The notes: generated from the letters alone by a model not told the origin. Shown: positions 33,498-45,777, counted from the first letter of the stretch. The stretch: DNA of 64,000 bases from Schizochytrium sp. TIO01 (GCA_004764695.1 SMSO01000014.1:1067148-1131147); one strand, 5' to 3'. Numbers and translations are program-made.

Positions 33498-34598
33498 ATG
33501 TCGGCGTGGAAGGCTTTTCGCAAGCCCATGAGCATCCTGGAGCGCACCGACCGCCTGATGAAGCGCGGTGCCATCCAGCGCAAGGTACGTTGAGGAGCAA
33601 GTCCAGCAAGTCCAGCGAAGGGAGTCAAGGCGTCTAGATTCGCTATGTCTTAGTCAGTCTATTTCGCTTAAATGCTCGAAGCGTTGCAGGTCTTCAGCTC
33701 GCAAGGTTGCGAGTTTCTTCAAGTGTTTGCAATTTTTGCAGTTTCTTGCAATTGTTGGCGGCTCTTAGCGATTCTGATAAACATGTGATGACAACGACTC
33801 CTTTGTTAATGCTTTGGACTCCGCGTGTCCATTTAAATGGTGGAATACAGATAGAAGTCATGGTCTTGGCATGTCATTTTGTATGTGAATGCGAGTGCAT
33901 GCCGTATTCAGACTTTATTGGAACATGGAATGTCTTGGTCTTATGTCTGGACTGAGCAAAGTTTTGAGCAATTGTACAATTTCTGGACCTGATTACTAAC
34001 TAGATGATGGACTTCACACGCGCCGTACATGGGCCTATGCTTTGCTTTGTGCTTAAAATTAACCTTGGTGAAAAATTAATAATGGGATCTGACTTCGGCT
34101 TCGTTTGTTCTGAATATTATGTAATCACAGCCCGTCTGGCTCGATGTCATGAAGGCTGTGCCCCCGATGACCCCTGAGGAGTACGAGCCTGTGCGCAAGC
34201 GCTTTCAGTTCCCTGAGGAGGGTCTCTTGCAGAAATATTACCGCCGCAACCCGCACGCCCTTTCCACCGAGGTGTACGACCCGGCAGACCCGAGCACCCG
34301 CCCTTTGGCCTTTCGTTTCGTTGGACTTCAGCTCAAGTACATGAAGGAGAAGAACCTCTCTGAGAGCGAGGCATACTCCCGTGTGGAGCGTGAGCTCAAG
34401 AAGGATCTCCGCAAGGAGTCAGACCTCGCCGACGCCCTCAACTCTGAGGAGCCCCACAATGCCGACGACGTCAACCTCGGCGCTGCTTCCGATACAAACG
34501 AGCTCGAGGCCATCTCTTTGAGGGAACAGTTCCTTGAGTGGACCGAGGCAGAGGAGCAGTTCTATGAGAGCAGAGCCCAGACCCGAACAAAAGAGTAA
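33498..34598 (+). CDS. Mitochondrial small ribosomal subunit protein mS23 (two exons)
   Basis: Exon 1 is 33498-33584 (29 codons) and exon 2 is 34131-34598, joined in phase 0 to give 184 residues. The junction-spanning sequence, RLMKRGAIQRK then PVWLDVMKAVPP, matches the conserved N-terminus of MRPS23/mS23, and the length is close to human mS23 (190). The C-terminal half is charged and helical (LQLKYMKEKNLSESEAYSRV). It should be a structural part of the mitoribosomal small subunit. The 546-base intron begins GTACGT after CGCAAG and ends AATCACAG. The codons are markedly C/G-ending compared with the intron and flanks, as in other presumably well-expressed genes here. Without splicing, exon 2 would look like a short frame starting at 34149. 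Confidence 0.85.
33585..34130 (+). other. Intron of the mS23 gene
   Basis: 546 bases, GTACGT at the 5' end and CACAG at the 3' end, phase 0. It is T-rich and has no coding sequence that I recognise. Confidence 0.85.
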
Positions 34599-35008
34599 TT
34601 ACTGTCAAAAATGATCTGATTCCCGCAATTAAATACTTTCTCACACAACAACCAACCGATCAACCAACCAATCAACCAACCAAGTATCCAACCAACAGCA
34701 ACACCGTTTGCTACTTGCTTGCCTGCTCTTTATGCTTATCTTGACTCTTGTTCTTTGTCGATTGCTTGCTTTTCGTCAATCAAGTAAATCATTAAAAGAT
34801 TGCGCCTTTCTGCCTTTTAGAAGGAAACATGCCATGTGTATCAAACCATTGATTGGTCAAGCATGACACATTTCATTTTAAATAACGCGAACACAAAAAT
34901 CCAACCTCAAGTCCAGACAAAGGATACACTTGCAGCTATCAAGATTCACAAACAAGAAATATCGACCATATTTCATTAAAGACAAACATGTACTTGATAT
35001 CATATAAA
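34599..35008. other. Convergent intergenic spacer with CCAA repeat
   Basis: 3' flanks of mS23 (+) and the RCC1-repeat gene (-). An imperfect CAAC/CCAA repeat runs from about 34647 to 34695. Confidence 0.6.
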
Positions 35009-38000
35009 TTAGACCATTACAGAGGCTCGATTCGTTGACGTCGAATCTTTCGGCTTCGCGCTCCGATGGGTGCGGCGACGCTGCTGGGAATTCGAGGATG
35101 TGGTGCCGGATGAAAAGTTTCCATTGTTGTTGTTTTGCTGACTATTCGAGGAGGAACCATTTTGTTTCTTCGAAACGCCTTTAGGCTTTGCGCGCTTGGA
35201 TGCGCCACTACTATTGCTTGCCGAATTTGCTTGACTGCCTTGAGCTCCAGATGCTTTCTTCTGCTGAGTGTTGCCATTGCGCCGAGAACGGTTCCGGTTC
35301 GCCTTGCCGCTGTTTTGGCTATTGTCATTACCAGGGTTATTCTGGCCATGCAAAGAGCGTTCAAAAATGGCATCTTGCTGAATTCCCTCCATAGCAGCAA
35401 GCTCCATGGCTAAACGTTCTGATTCCATTTCAAGGGCTTGCTGATTCTGAATATCAGAAAGTGTTCTATCGCTGTTTCGAGTGCACAAGCCCCAGCTCGA
35501 AACTTGGTGATTTGTCTGATTGCGACCTGAGGCCTTTTCAGCTTGTTGTTCAAGCTGGATACTATTTAAATCTAAAGATTTCTGCATTGCCTGTAGAACA
35601 GCACCTGAAGATGAAGATGAAGATGGTGGCGGCTTCGACGCCTTCTTTGAGCTTTGAGCCCATGGTGCCCTATTATTTGGTTTTGTTTTGGGCTTCATGT
35701 AGTCACTTAAAGACACACCTCGGCGAGCGCTCTGGCCAGTCTCTAAGGGAGAAGATGAGAGCAACGAAGAGGTTGACATTGAGCTAGATGACGGCGGGAG
35801 GGTTGTAGATTGAATCAGTGGCGAAGCCGGAACCGAAGAACCAACAGCACTGACACTCCCTGAGCGATGCCGAGATTGTAGAGGCGAAAGATAGGTAGAC
35901 TCGGGTCCAGTCTTTGGTGAATCCATTAGTGACATTGCCGGGACCGTACCACCCGTAACTTGCTGTGCCCACATGCGCTGTGGTGTCGATGGCAACAATC
36001 CAGCGTTGCGTTGGTAGCGCAAACGTTGCTCGTGAAATAGCTTGCGGGTTTCTTCCTCTTGCTGAATATCACGCAAATTAAGAGCAGACTGGCGCGGGGT
36101 AGAAACCTCTTGCGGAGCCACCTGCGGGCTATACCAAGGTCGAGCTCCATTGGTTTGCTGCTGCTTACAACCCGACCTAGGTTCAGTATTCTCACAATCT
36201 CTACCACGTGTTGGGGTCCCATGGGTACGCGTTTTTTCTTCTTGCATTTGGATTTTCTCCAACTCTTGCTGTCTGGCTTGAGCGCGTCGATGTTTCTTTC
36301 CAGCAACATGATGAATCATGCCGTCTTCGTTATTAACATGAACGTTGCAAGTGCGGCACCATAACGGGTCTGGTCCATTTCCAGACTTTGAATGCGTCAT
36401 CAAACTGTCCTGTGCTCGAAGATTCAACTCATTCTCGATCAAATTTCGAAGTCTCGTTATTTCACCCTTTTGTTCCTCGAGAGAACGTGATCGACGAGCT
36501 TGATTGCGATGCCTGTCAGGTGTGGATGCCATGATCTTCAGTTGCATGTCAGACACTCCAGCAAGTTGCTTTTCAAGTGCATCAAGGCGCTTGCGAAGAC
36601 GTGGAACTGACATAGAGGTCAACTCGGCTTCTTCGTTGCGCGGTTGCATAAGTGGTGACCCAAATTTTCCAGAGTCTGATGCAATACTTCCAAAGTCGCT
36701 TGCTACAGAGAAAATACTAACTACACTTCCAGAGCGAAGTCGTGCAGTGTCTACAATTGGCATTATAGGAGGGGATGCTAGCCCTATCGATGGATCCTCT
36801 TGACCCTCCAGAGGATCATGGAGGAATTCCTGAAGGTCAAAAAGTGGGACGTCACACAGGGCAGCAATGCGTTCTATCGTACTACTACTATTGACTGCAA
36901 GTACCGCATCAAGGTTTAATGAGACAAATTGCTTGCAAAAGTCTGCCAATGCAACAGCAAAACATCGATCTGCAAACTCCCAGAACTGCACGACGTTCCA
37001 AAGGTCGATGTTTTGAGAAATCGTGTCTTCACAAGCAAGCTGAAGACTCATAGGTTCTCTTGCAGAAGACTGAGAAACTGTTCCTTCTTCCTCTTCACCA
37101 TCTACACTATCTAGTTCTTCGTCTTCATCAAGAAGGCTTTCCCTGTCTGTTTCTGAGTGGTTGTCATGGGCATCCTCTTCTTCGGTTGAGGCCGTCTCAA
37201 TCTGAGGTTGTTGGAGGTCTGATTGAAGTTCTTGCGGGGCTTCGGACTCATTCGACTCACTCACAGTGTCTGCCTCGATCTCCGATTCAGCACGCCAGCT
37301 GACGACTTCTGCGAGTGTCAGAGGAGAAAACGATGGTTTTGAGGTTTGTAAAAGTGCAACTGTGTGAGAATCAGCAGCAGACACTGCAGAAACACCTCGA
37401 AGAGAATCAACTCGCGTAGGTGTTGGCTGATACTTTTCTGAAGTACCTAATGCTCCACGCTCTCCATCACCCCATGTATACAAATTGCCATGAGTATCGA
37501 CAGCACAGGTGTGGTGGCGAGAACATGACACAGAGACAATATTGTGTTTTCGCAAAGCTGTGACACGACGGGGTTTCACGGTGTGAGCACTTTCACTGTC
37601 CCTATTGCAGCCCTTGCCAGCATGACCCAACAGGTTTGCATATGTTCCCCAGGTAAAAAGCATACCATCCCGGCTCACTGCAGCAGCATGGTTTGGCCCA
37701 CAAGCAATAAAGCTGATTCGGACAGAGCTTTCACCTCCGCGACCACCGTAGGCCCAGTCTGCAGTTGCTTCTTCTTCTTCTTCCCCTTCTGCTTCGTTAC
37801 GTACACGAATGCGGATTTTGCTAGGTGCATGTAGTCCTAATCCAATCTGCATTACATCCCCTTGCTTGCTCAAAAGGTATGTAACACCTTCTGCTGCACA
37901 TGCCTGATCAATTGCAGTTCGCGAAACACTGGTGATAATGCGTGGAGTTGAAACTCTGACGCCATCACGCTGACCAGCCTGGCATTTGTCATTGTTACCC

Positions 38001-38827
38001 CATGCAAATGTTCGCCCTGTTTGATCAATTGCAATAGAATGTGACGGGCTCGCAGCCACAAACCTCACGAGAGGGCGTCCTCGGTCTTCTTTATTGGCTC
38101 CAGAGGATAATCCACCAGGACTCAAGGAATTCACGGTATTCCTTTGGTTCATTGCCTCGTCATAGGGGAGTTTTACTCGACGCGGGCTAGATGAACTGCG
38201 CGCAGAGCTAAGCCCAAGTTGGCCCTTTTCATTGCTTCCCCAAGCAAACATTAGACCATGTCTAGTAACAGCCAGTGTATGATCCTTTCCGGCTGCGACA
38301 CGAATCACAACATAAGAGCTCAAATCCCGCACAATTTCAGGCTCGATTCGGGTTCTTTCGTCGCCGAGTCCAAGCCTTCCGTGCTGGCCATGGCCCCAAG
38401 TCCAAATCCGACCGAGGGTATCGATTGCAACACTGTGATGCACAGACGTAGACATTTTTGTTATGCGCACATTGATATCAATACGACGCGGAACAGTCTG
38501 AATTGCAGCAGAGTCTGCTGTAAGATAGCCAAGCTGATGGTCACATCGACCGAAGGAAACCATGCGTCCTCCCTTACGTAGCCTGGTTGTGCCACGTTTG
38601 TGATGATCAGGATGCAAAGCGACCGTAATGGCATCCAAAAGGTTATCATATGGTTCTAAGCTCTCCTTGGCATCTGCATCCATTTCAAGGCCTCGGTGCA
38701 ACACAAGAAGTGCACAGGCAAGGCCCAATGAAGAGGCATGTGGAAACCCCTTAAGTGTAACCTCAAGGGCTTCTCGAATTCTGCCTGCCCTTACAAGCTC
38801 TACGGCTTCGCTGCGAGCGTTCTCCAT
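35009..38827 (-). CDS. RCC1-repeat protein with U1-type zinc finger
   Basis: A 1272-residue single-exon protein. Residues about 80-490 hold seven or so RCC1-type repeats (examples GRIWTWGHGQHGRLGLGDE, MFAWGSNEKGQLGLS, NLYTWGDGERGALGT), which form a beta-propeller used in GTPase exchange or protein binding. An acidic stretch (about 545-580) follows, then a helical part (about 600-670) that resembles the BTB/BACK tail seen in some RCC1-BTB proteins, though weakly. A short coiled segment comes next, then one C2H2 finger of the U1/matrin type (LWCRTCNVHVNNEDGMIHH, about 820-845). The remaining 400 residues are low-complexity Ser/Gln/Asn with a basic C-terminus. The ATG at 38827 is used; the open frame continues upstream only to a TTG. 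Exact role unknown; nuclear RNA or chromatin function is possible. Confidence 0.75.
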   Translation of the reverse strand: MENARSEAVELVRAGRIREALEVTLKGFPHASSLGLACALLVLHRGLEMDADAKESLEPYDNLLDAITVALHPDHHKRGTTRLRKGGRMVSFGRCDHQLGYLTADSAAIQTVPRRIDINVRITKMSTSVHHSVAIDTLGRIWTWGHGQHGRLGLGDERTRIEPEIVRDLSSYVVIRVAAGKDHTLAVTRHGLMFAWGSNEKGQLGLSSARSSSSPRRVKLPYDEAMNQRNTVNSLSPGGLSSGANKEDRGRPLVRFVAASPSHSIAIDQTGRTFAWGNNDKCQAGQRDGVRVSTPRIITSVSRTAIDQACAAEGVTYLLSKQGDVMQIGLGLHAPSKIRIRVRNEAEGEEEEEATADWAYGGRGGESSVRISFIACGPNHAAAVSRDGMLFTWGTYANLLGHAGKGCNRDSESAHTVKPRRVTALRKHNIVSVSCSRHHTCAVDTHGNLYTWGDGERGALGTSEKYQPTPTRVDSLRGVSAVSAADSHTVALLQTSKPSFSPLTLAEVVSWRAESEIEADTVSESNESEAPQELQSDLQQPQIETASTEEEDAHDNHSETDRESLLDEDEELDSVDGEEEEGTVSQSSAREPMSLQLACEDTISQNIDLWNVVQFWEFADRCFAVALADFCKQFVSLNLDAVLAVNSSSTIERIAALCDVPLFDLQEFLHDPLEGQEDPSIGLASPPIMPIVDTARLRSGSVVSIFSVASDFGSIASDSGKFGSPLMQPRNEEAELTSMSVPRLRKRLDALEKQLAGVSDMQLKIMASTPDRHRNQARRSRSLEEQKGEITRLRNLIENELNLRAQDSLMTHSKSGNGPDPLWCRTCNVHVNNEDGMIHHVAGKKHRRAQARQQELEKIQMQEEKTRTHGTPTRGRDCENTEPRSGCKQQQTNGARPWYSPQVAPQEVSTPRQSALNLRDIQQEEETRKLFHEQRLRYQRNAGLLPSTPQRMWAQQVTGGTVPAMSLMDSPKTGPESTYLSPLQSRHRSGSVSAVGSSVPASPLIQSTTLPPSSSSMSTSSLLSSSPLETGQSARRGVSLSDYMKPKTKPNNRAPWAQSSKKASKPPPSSSSSSGAVLQAMQKSLDLNSIQLEQQAEKASGRNQTNHQVSSWGLCTRNSDRTLSDIQNQQALEMESERLAMELAAMEGIQQDAIFERSLHGQNNPGNDNSQNSGKANRNRSRRNGNTQQKKASGAQGSQANSASNSSGASKRAKPKGVSKKQNGSSSNSQQNNNNGNFSSGTTSSNSQQRRRTHRSAKPKDSTSTNRASVMV

Positions 38828-39331
38828 GATGCGATCTCCGCAAATTTCCCCACACCAAATTTCCCAATTTCCACGCAAAAGATTCCTGGACGATTTCCGC
38901 TACCACAACACAATGTATAAGCACGTGTTTCGAGTAAACTCGGTTCTCCGCTAAACAATCTCAATGCCACTTCCACAGCTTTTTTATTAGGTCGTCGTTC
39001 TTGGCAAGAAAGAAGAAGGACAGCACCCCGAGACAATGGGGCTATTAAAGCCTTCTTAGTTTAAACTATAGGACTACAGCCGCGCAATGAAAAGCGACGG
39101 AAATACGGGCTTGGCGCCGGCACGACTCGAGCACTCTCCTCCTGGGCAAATGTTTTGGGGTCACCGCGAAAACCGTCTGTAGACCCTCTAGCACGACAAA
39201 GGGTCCTCTTGGCGCTCCTAGCTCCTGCCAGAGGCAGCCGTTTGGCTTGCTGGTTGTTTCTGTCAGCAGTGACGTCGTCTCTGTTTGTTTCTCAATAGTT
39301 TCTACTTGAGAAATAACAAGTTTTGAAATAG

Positions 39332-39439
39332 ATGCCAAAGTTCACGATGAAGATGTTCCTTCCGGGCTCGCGAGGGGGTCTACTAAAGCTTAAAAGGCAG
39401 CTTCGCCTGTGCTTGGTAGGTTGCAACGCAATTCACAGT
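39332..39439 (+). other. Possible first coding exon of an unidentified gene
   Basis: An ATG frame of 36 codons (MPKFTMKMFLPGSRGG at its start) runs straight into a consensus donor, CACAGT/GTAAGT at 39440. It lies divergent to the RCC1-repeat gene with a 500-base gap. No downstream exon with coding character could be found, so this may be chance. Confidence 0.2.
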
Positions 39440-41689
39440 GTAAGTCTTTGCGAGAGGAGTTGGCGGGGCTCGACGAGGCGCCCCCGCGCTCGCACGGCTA
39501 CAAATGCAAAGGAATCTGCCGTCGCTGCGGTGGCTTAAGTACCTCCCTATAGAAGAAACCAACTTTCTGCTTTTAATAAAATTCTACTTTCATATATATA
39601 CTCTAATTAAATGTTTCTAAACCTTTAACTGACTAGTGCTATCATTGTATCTATCTATCTATATTGCTAACAACTCAATGTTATGGAAAGTTAATAAAAC
39701 TTTTTTACTTTTTTAATTTAGTTATACAAATATAGAAACAAAGGATTACTACGCAAGTATTGTATATGCCTAAACTCGAAGAGCATCAACTGTGACAGAC
39801 TCTATTTACTAGAGTTTTGGTTAGAAATGGATTAGCAAAGGAAGAGTGTTAAACTTAATACTGTTAGTAGATACTATGTTCTCCTAGGAGATTCTGGGGT
39901 CTTTCTTTCTTCTTCTCTTTCTTCTTCTCTTTCTTAGAAGACGGGTTTTTTGCTGGAAAACTGCTTAGCTGCTCAGTTTACTTCCTAGCACATTCGCAAA
40001 GAATCATTTACGCATCCCTTCCAATCATGTCATAGTCTAATGCTTTCAATCACTATCATTCACTGTTCTGTCGTGGTTCTCTCGTGATTAATTGAGATAA
40101 GTGCACTATTTTAATCGAACACCTCTGGAACAGGTAGGGTATTTCCGTCTCTACCCACCGCTAACAGATCAATAGGAACTTAGTTCTGTCCTGGAGATAG
40201 CTACTCCAAGGTCGATAGCACTAACACTAGTGTAAATAATAGGCCTTTCTGAGGATCGTTCTGTCTTCTTTCCGCGCGTTCTTTCTTTATAAAATAAATA
40301 GATGATGGTTCTTTCCTTTTCTCTTTTTCTCTTTTCTTTTCATTTCAAAGTTATAAAACTATCGTGACGTTCAGGCTAGAGTAAGCTGTAGCAGGAGCCT
40401 ATGGGCGCGTGGTTGTCCACCTTGAGAATCAGAGTAGAAATATCCTTCTGTGTAAATCAGCTTGGTGTTCGAGCTTTATAGTTTCATGAAGACCAACCCT
40501 CAACATCTCAGAATCTTTGTTTCCCATACCTAACACTGCACCCCCCCTGCCAAACTCGTGTTACAATCAACTTTAGAACAAACTACAAATAAAATAGTAT
40601 CGGCCATGATGATGTACCTTTCTTATATTACTCTACATCTGTCGTTAATCAGATATTAAATACCTATACTAATCTCCCCTCTCGTACGTAGTCATCTTAG
40701 CAACCCGCAACGCAATGGCGAAACTGCTGCCAGCTAGATATTTCAAGTTGTTTCAAGTTATTAGAGATACTGCTCAAGAATGGCGGTAGATATCTGGAAG
40801 ACTAGATTCTGAGGATTCTCTTCCGCAAAGTCGTTAGTTGTCGTTGTCTAAGTCCTAACTCTGATCCTCGCTGGATATTGCATGAACTTTTTCATGTACT
40901 AGGAACTACTATATGTTACATACCTAGCTGCCAACCTATTAAACTTCTAGGGGCCACTACCACTACGCTACGTGAGCTAAGCCACAATGGTGGCCCTATC
41001 TTTCCGCAAGGAAGAGGTAGATGCGATGGACCTTGAAGATGCAAATTGTACAATAAAGTGGAACGGTTCCTCGATCGTGGACTAGCTCAAAACCTGATGT
41101 ACAGCGTGGTATTAGCAACAACAGGAACTCTTGGAGGGATTGGATAAATGCAGCGATGTGGTTGGCGATCACACTTAGGATGATTAATAAAAGATGCCAT
41201 TCTTCGAAGCGGTAGGTAGCTTATCTAGACTTGGGAATGAATTCCAAGGAAAAGGCAAACAAACAAAAAGAGGCAGGGAGAAGAAACGTTGACAAAGCCT
41301 ATAGACCTCACTAATCTTTGTTCAAGTACGATCAGAAATACAGTTGTCGATGTTGGTCCTTCTTTAGGGTAGGGAGGTGCTAAGAGCTGTTTTTTATCTT
41401 ATCATGAAGATTCAATGTAGTGCCATCATTCGGGCTGAGGTAGACAGTCCTACTAGTCTATAACATGCCGCGTAAAACGGGTGAGGCATTCTCCACATAA
41501 TGGTTGTAATGTGTATTGGTGCCATAGTACGTCCCGAAGAATTCTAACACAGTTCAGCATCTTGAGCCACTCATTCGCTCGCCCCTTTTGAAAATAGATA
41601 GACTGAGGAATCCGAGATCGTTAAATTGAAGAAGACCTTGCCTCAACGTTTTCCCCATTCTACAGTGAGGGCAAGTTTTTTTATTGCTC

Positions 41690-41990
41690 TCATAGGTTCA
41701 TGTTGGCAAAATCAATTAATGGTGACATCCCAGACACTGGATTTAAACCTTTTTTGTAGTTGAGTATAGTTTTGACAAAACAATTCGTTGACTTGTACAC
41801 AGCGACCATCAGAATCTCATAATCCAGTCTTTTAGTGACGAAGACTCTATCACAATACTCAACTTTGAGCTCGTTATAATTAGCTTTGACTTGCAGCAGG
41901 ACAATCACGTACAGGGACTACGGCCACTGTGACCTCTCGAAATAGCTCCAGTCCACTTCCGTCACCTCGTAAAGCTCATAGACTCACGTA
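41690..41990 (-). pseudogene. Possible decayed coding fragment, unknown family
   Basis: One minus-strand frame reads as ordinary protein: VYELYEVTEVDWSYFERS, one TAG, then KANYNELKVEYCDRVFVTKR and KSTNCFVKTILNYKKGLN, ending at 41690. Upstream of this the frame has more stops. The family is not recognised. It could be a fossil of a duplicated gene or element. Confidence 0.25.
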
Positions 41991-43166
41991 CCTCAAAACC
42001 TACTGTCTGACTTATCACCTACTGCCAACGTTGAACATAAATCAGTCACCATTTCCCTCTTGACTCAATTTACCACGAATTGCATGAGTGACACTCGTTC
42101 GTGACCCGCTAAGCACATATTCGTCTGTACTGTTGCAATCTAGCTTCTTTTCAACTTCGTGTGGCCAAGTTAGCATCCCCATGCGACTCTGCAATAAGTA
42201 AAATATACTTAGTTGAACTTTCCAACCGTGATTTAGTGATTATTATACAACATCCACGACCCGATTGTAGGAATCTCGAGCCGGGCTTGACGAAAGCTAC
42301 AAAGTCTTGTTTTTCTTTTGTTTCTTTTTTCATCGAAATCAAAGTACCAGAATTAGTGAGGAAGTAGTAAGTGCCTAAGAGCCAAAAAAGGAAGGGGAAA
42401 TACATGCCAACTTGGACGAGGTAATAAATTAGCGGTGGCGCACGCCCATCAGATAGCAGGCACGCGCCGTGTTCGCCTTATAGTGTAGCACGCCCAATTA
42501 TTGACATCTGACAAGCTACGATCGTGGCCTTAATCCAACATCTGAAGAAGTAAAGCAGTGATTGAAAAATATGAAGAAAGTATACATTGTAGGTAGGAAT
42601 AATTGCCAGGCGGATTGAAAGTATGATTTTGTTTAGTGGGCTCAAAGATTTGGGACAGCATACTTCATCGATACCCTCGGCCAGCTAATAAAGTGAGGCG
42701 ATCCCAAATGGACTGGGATATGTAAATGCGAGCTCTTTAACGAATACGTATACTACTCTTATGGTTTATTCTGTAGATCTTGTCTTCTTATGGAGTTCTA
42801 AACGCGAAGGAGTAAAAAACTAGAAAGGTCTAGCTAGTATCAGTCAATGTGAGATTAAATTACTCTTGGTACCCAAATAGAAATGGCAGACGCTTGCATT
42901 TGTCTTAAAACTTCAGTTACTTATGGATGCTATGTCCATACCAATGCTAATGCCCTCAACCGCCACCACCATGACAGTGGTTGCTTAACTAGAGGTAGTA
43001 GGGATGAGATTACATAAACATAGAGGCGAGGGAGCTTGGGCCTGCCACAAGATTTGACACTGAACCAGGTTCTTTATGATTTGCAAATGAAGGGCCAGCG
43101 AGTGGTTTTTCATTATATCTTCTAACATGACAAGAGAGCCTGTCATTGCCGCGAGCTTGGAGTTCG

Positions 43167-43556
43167 ATGGGCGAGGGAGCGCAACCTCAAACTTCCTTAG
43201 TTCTCCTGGCTGAAAAAGTGCTCTTTCCCCATGCTGTTTTTTTAATATATGAGGGCAGATATTTTATAGTGGCTTGTTGTTTACTGGGTGCTCTTCCCAG
43301 CAGCCACGTGGTCGGGCCCTTTCCATTTGTTGCAAGCAAGCTAGCTGCCTGCGAAGAGCGGGTATGGCATACGTTTGTTATGAGTCGTAAGGTTTGCTTC
43401 AAGCAACGTTTTCTAACGCAAAATTCGTCGCACTCTCAAAGGAGGAAGTCATCGCCGTCGGCAATACTACCGCAACCATTTAGTAGTTCCAGAAATACAA
43501 ACAAATATCACTGCTTTGGAGTACCTGCTGGAGGGATCATCTACCTCGAGGCTTGA
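43167..43556 (+). CDS. Orphan ORF of 129 codons, doubtful
   Basis: An ATG frame of 129 codons with one hydrophobic stretch (AVFLIYEGRYFIVACCLLGA) and a Ser-rich tail. No domain is recognised. It is the longest frame of the 7-kb gene-poor region but could arise by chance in a GC-richer patch. Confidence 0.2.
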   Translation: MGEGAQPQTSLVLLAEKVLFPHAVFLIYEGRYFIVACCLLGALPSSHVVGPFPFVASKLAACEERVWHTFVMSRKVCFKQRFLTQNSSHSQRRKSSPSAILPQPFSSSRNTNKYHCFGVPAGGIIYLEA

Positions 43557-45777
43557 TATTAACCGGCTTGTCTTGCACGCAGCGTTCTCTGAGAGTGAAA
43601 GAGTTCAACTCGAACTATAGCCTAATGCCACGGTCGAATTCACATTAAAATTATTGAGATCAATTACCTACCGTAAGGCATCAAAGTTCTCCTCGTAAGT
43701 TGTGACATTCTACAAGCTCAAGATGTCTTTTGTCCATGAATAAGTTACCAACATTTCTATTATTATTACAATGAAACTATTGCAGAAAGATGTAAATTCT
43801 GCAAATGGTCATGGTGGAGAATTATGAGAACTAAAGAATGGGCAATAAGTGAATGGTGCCTCCAAAGAAAGTACACACCGATGATAGTGCAAATCCGCTT
43901 TGAATACCTTCTCCTTCTCCTCCTTTTATTACTACGACTCCTTCTTCAGCACGTGCACCAGCGCACTGTCCTCACCTTGAGGTTTAGCTAGAGCTTGTTT
44001 AAGCGTTCTTGTTACCCATCTTGGTCAGTGAGTACTTTTACAGGAACATCATCATGTGTCGTGATCCACATTTCAAGTCATTTCAATTCGGAGAAAGGCA
44101 GTTGGCTCCAGCGGCTCATACCCGCGCACCAAGGTAGGTATATTCTGTGAACTACTTTCTAAACTCTAACGCATGCAGCTTTATCAGAATCATCGTGGTG
44201 ACATTGAAATTGAGATTATGGAGAGCACTCGCGTTCACAACAAAACTTTTGATCTCGCCCTCTTTCGGCCGCATCAGAGTTAATGAATTCGCAATAGGTG
44301 TACTACCTAGGCACCACAGAATAACTATCATAGTCAATGAAAAGGTTTCCTCTATTCCCCCTTAATTTCATTGGGTCACGTGTGCGGAGTAAACGCGCCC
44401 TATACCCCCTGATTGGCGCACGCCCACTATTAGCACTTCTATAATACCCCCTCTATAGAGGTGATTACATTGTAGAGAAGAAAGAGAGCAGTAGAGTGGC
44501 ATGAAAGGATTGTTGTAATGGGGGGCATCTCTACTGTGTGCACGAACGAGGGAAGTTGTATTTCTAGTGTAAGTGTCTGTTTGATAAGCGAAAGAAAGAG
44601 AAAAGAATCCTCAACGCTCTCTGAAGAAATCCTGTTATAAAAAGAAATACTTGACAATTTGATTATTTCTTTGCTGTTGTGTTGATGCGAGTAACCGGGC
44701 AGGTGGTTTCGCTCTGGCGCACGGTGGGCTTCCAAATAATAGCAGCATATTCACAGTTGACTGCCGACTTCTGCTGGTACTGCCAGTGCCGGTTGAGGCC
44801 CTCTACGCAAAAAAAGAAACACGCACAAAGCGGGCTCTGTACAATGTTGGATTTCTTTTTACAATATGTAGGTTTAGGTAGTAGCTACCTAGTCCCTTTT
44901 TCCTTCTTTTAATATTCACACTGTCTATTAGTATTATTATTAGTACCCAATGAAAACTCTTTACAGTATAGACTGTTATTATAAATAATGAATTAATGCT
45001 AGTAGTCACTTGTTTGTTTTCAATAATTTTAGTTTTTTAAAAGACTGGAATTAAAAATTTAAATTAAAAAAAGCACTCAAAGTTGAACTGCGTGCTGCAA
45101 TCACTCAACTCTGGAGACCCGCCGCCATCTAGTCGCGTGCGGGCTCGAGGAGACCGACCAGTTGGCGGTCAAGGTAGGTTCATGGTGGAGGCCGATTCCT
45201 GGCAGGGTGGCGGTTTGCCATCTCTCCTGGGGAATTTGCGTACGTGCTCATCAGCCACGGCAGTGCCATTGAGTCGACGCGTGCACAGCGAAAGAGGGAG
45301 AAAAGGAGAAGAAAAAGCAGTAGCTGGAGAAGGGAAGAACCAGCGCGTGCCGCGCCGATGATGTATAACTTGATCAATGGATTGGCACGTAAAACACCAA
45401 AGCTACAACTGCTTGGCGAGACGGTGTTTGACGGAGGACAACACGTTATTAGGAAACTAAGGGAGGCGGTGAATGAAGCAGTAGTAGCAAGAACAACTAA
45501 CCAGTTCGAGAGACGCACGCACGACGGACTGCTTTTTTTAAATTATTTGTTTTTTCCATTCTCTTCGTTTGTGGTTTGCGTACCTTTTCGCGATAACGCA
45601 GAAGACAAGCACAAATCTGGCTTGGGTCAGACATCATAGCGAGGACAGTTGACTCCCGTTTTTTGTGGCGTTGAGTATTATTGCTGACTTGCTCTAACTG
45701 CTTTGAAGGGAAAGCAGTTGGAATTCGTGTTATTTGCTGTTGATATTGTTATTGTGTACTGAAAACTTTCCGGCACC

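Larger units (their letters stand above)
38828..45777. other. Seven-kilobase gene-poor region
   Basis: No firm gene is seen. Weak candidates are listed separately (39332-39439, 41690-41990, 43167-43556). The stretch from about 39540 to 43100 is AT-rich with many short TA/CTT tracts, including a CTTCTTCTCTTT repeat at about 39901-39940. Two copies of TGGCGCACGCCCA occur at about 42436 and 44415. The last 700 bases before the myosin start (from about 45080) are GC-richer and probably include its leader; CAAG/GTAGGT at about 45170 could be a leader-intron donor. Confidence 0.55.

Noticed and set aside
33498-34598. mS23 gene first considered as cytochrome bc1 subunit (UQCRB/QCR7)
   Set aside because: The spliced N-terminus fits the mS23 pattern around the PVWLDV motif, and the bc1 signature is absent.
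30530-38827. Adjacent genes as a functional cluster
   Set aside because: The products (splicing RRM, LRR, mitoribosomal protein, RCC1 protein) have no shared pathway, and strands alternate.
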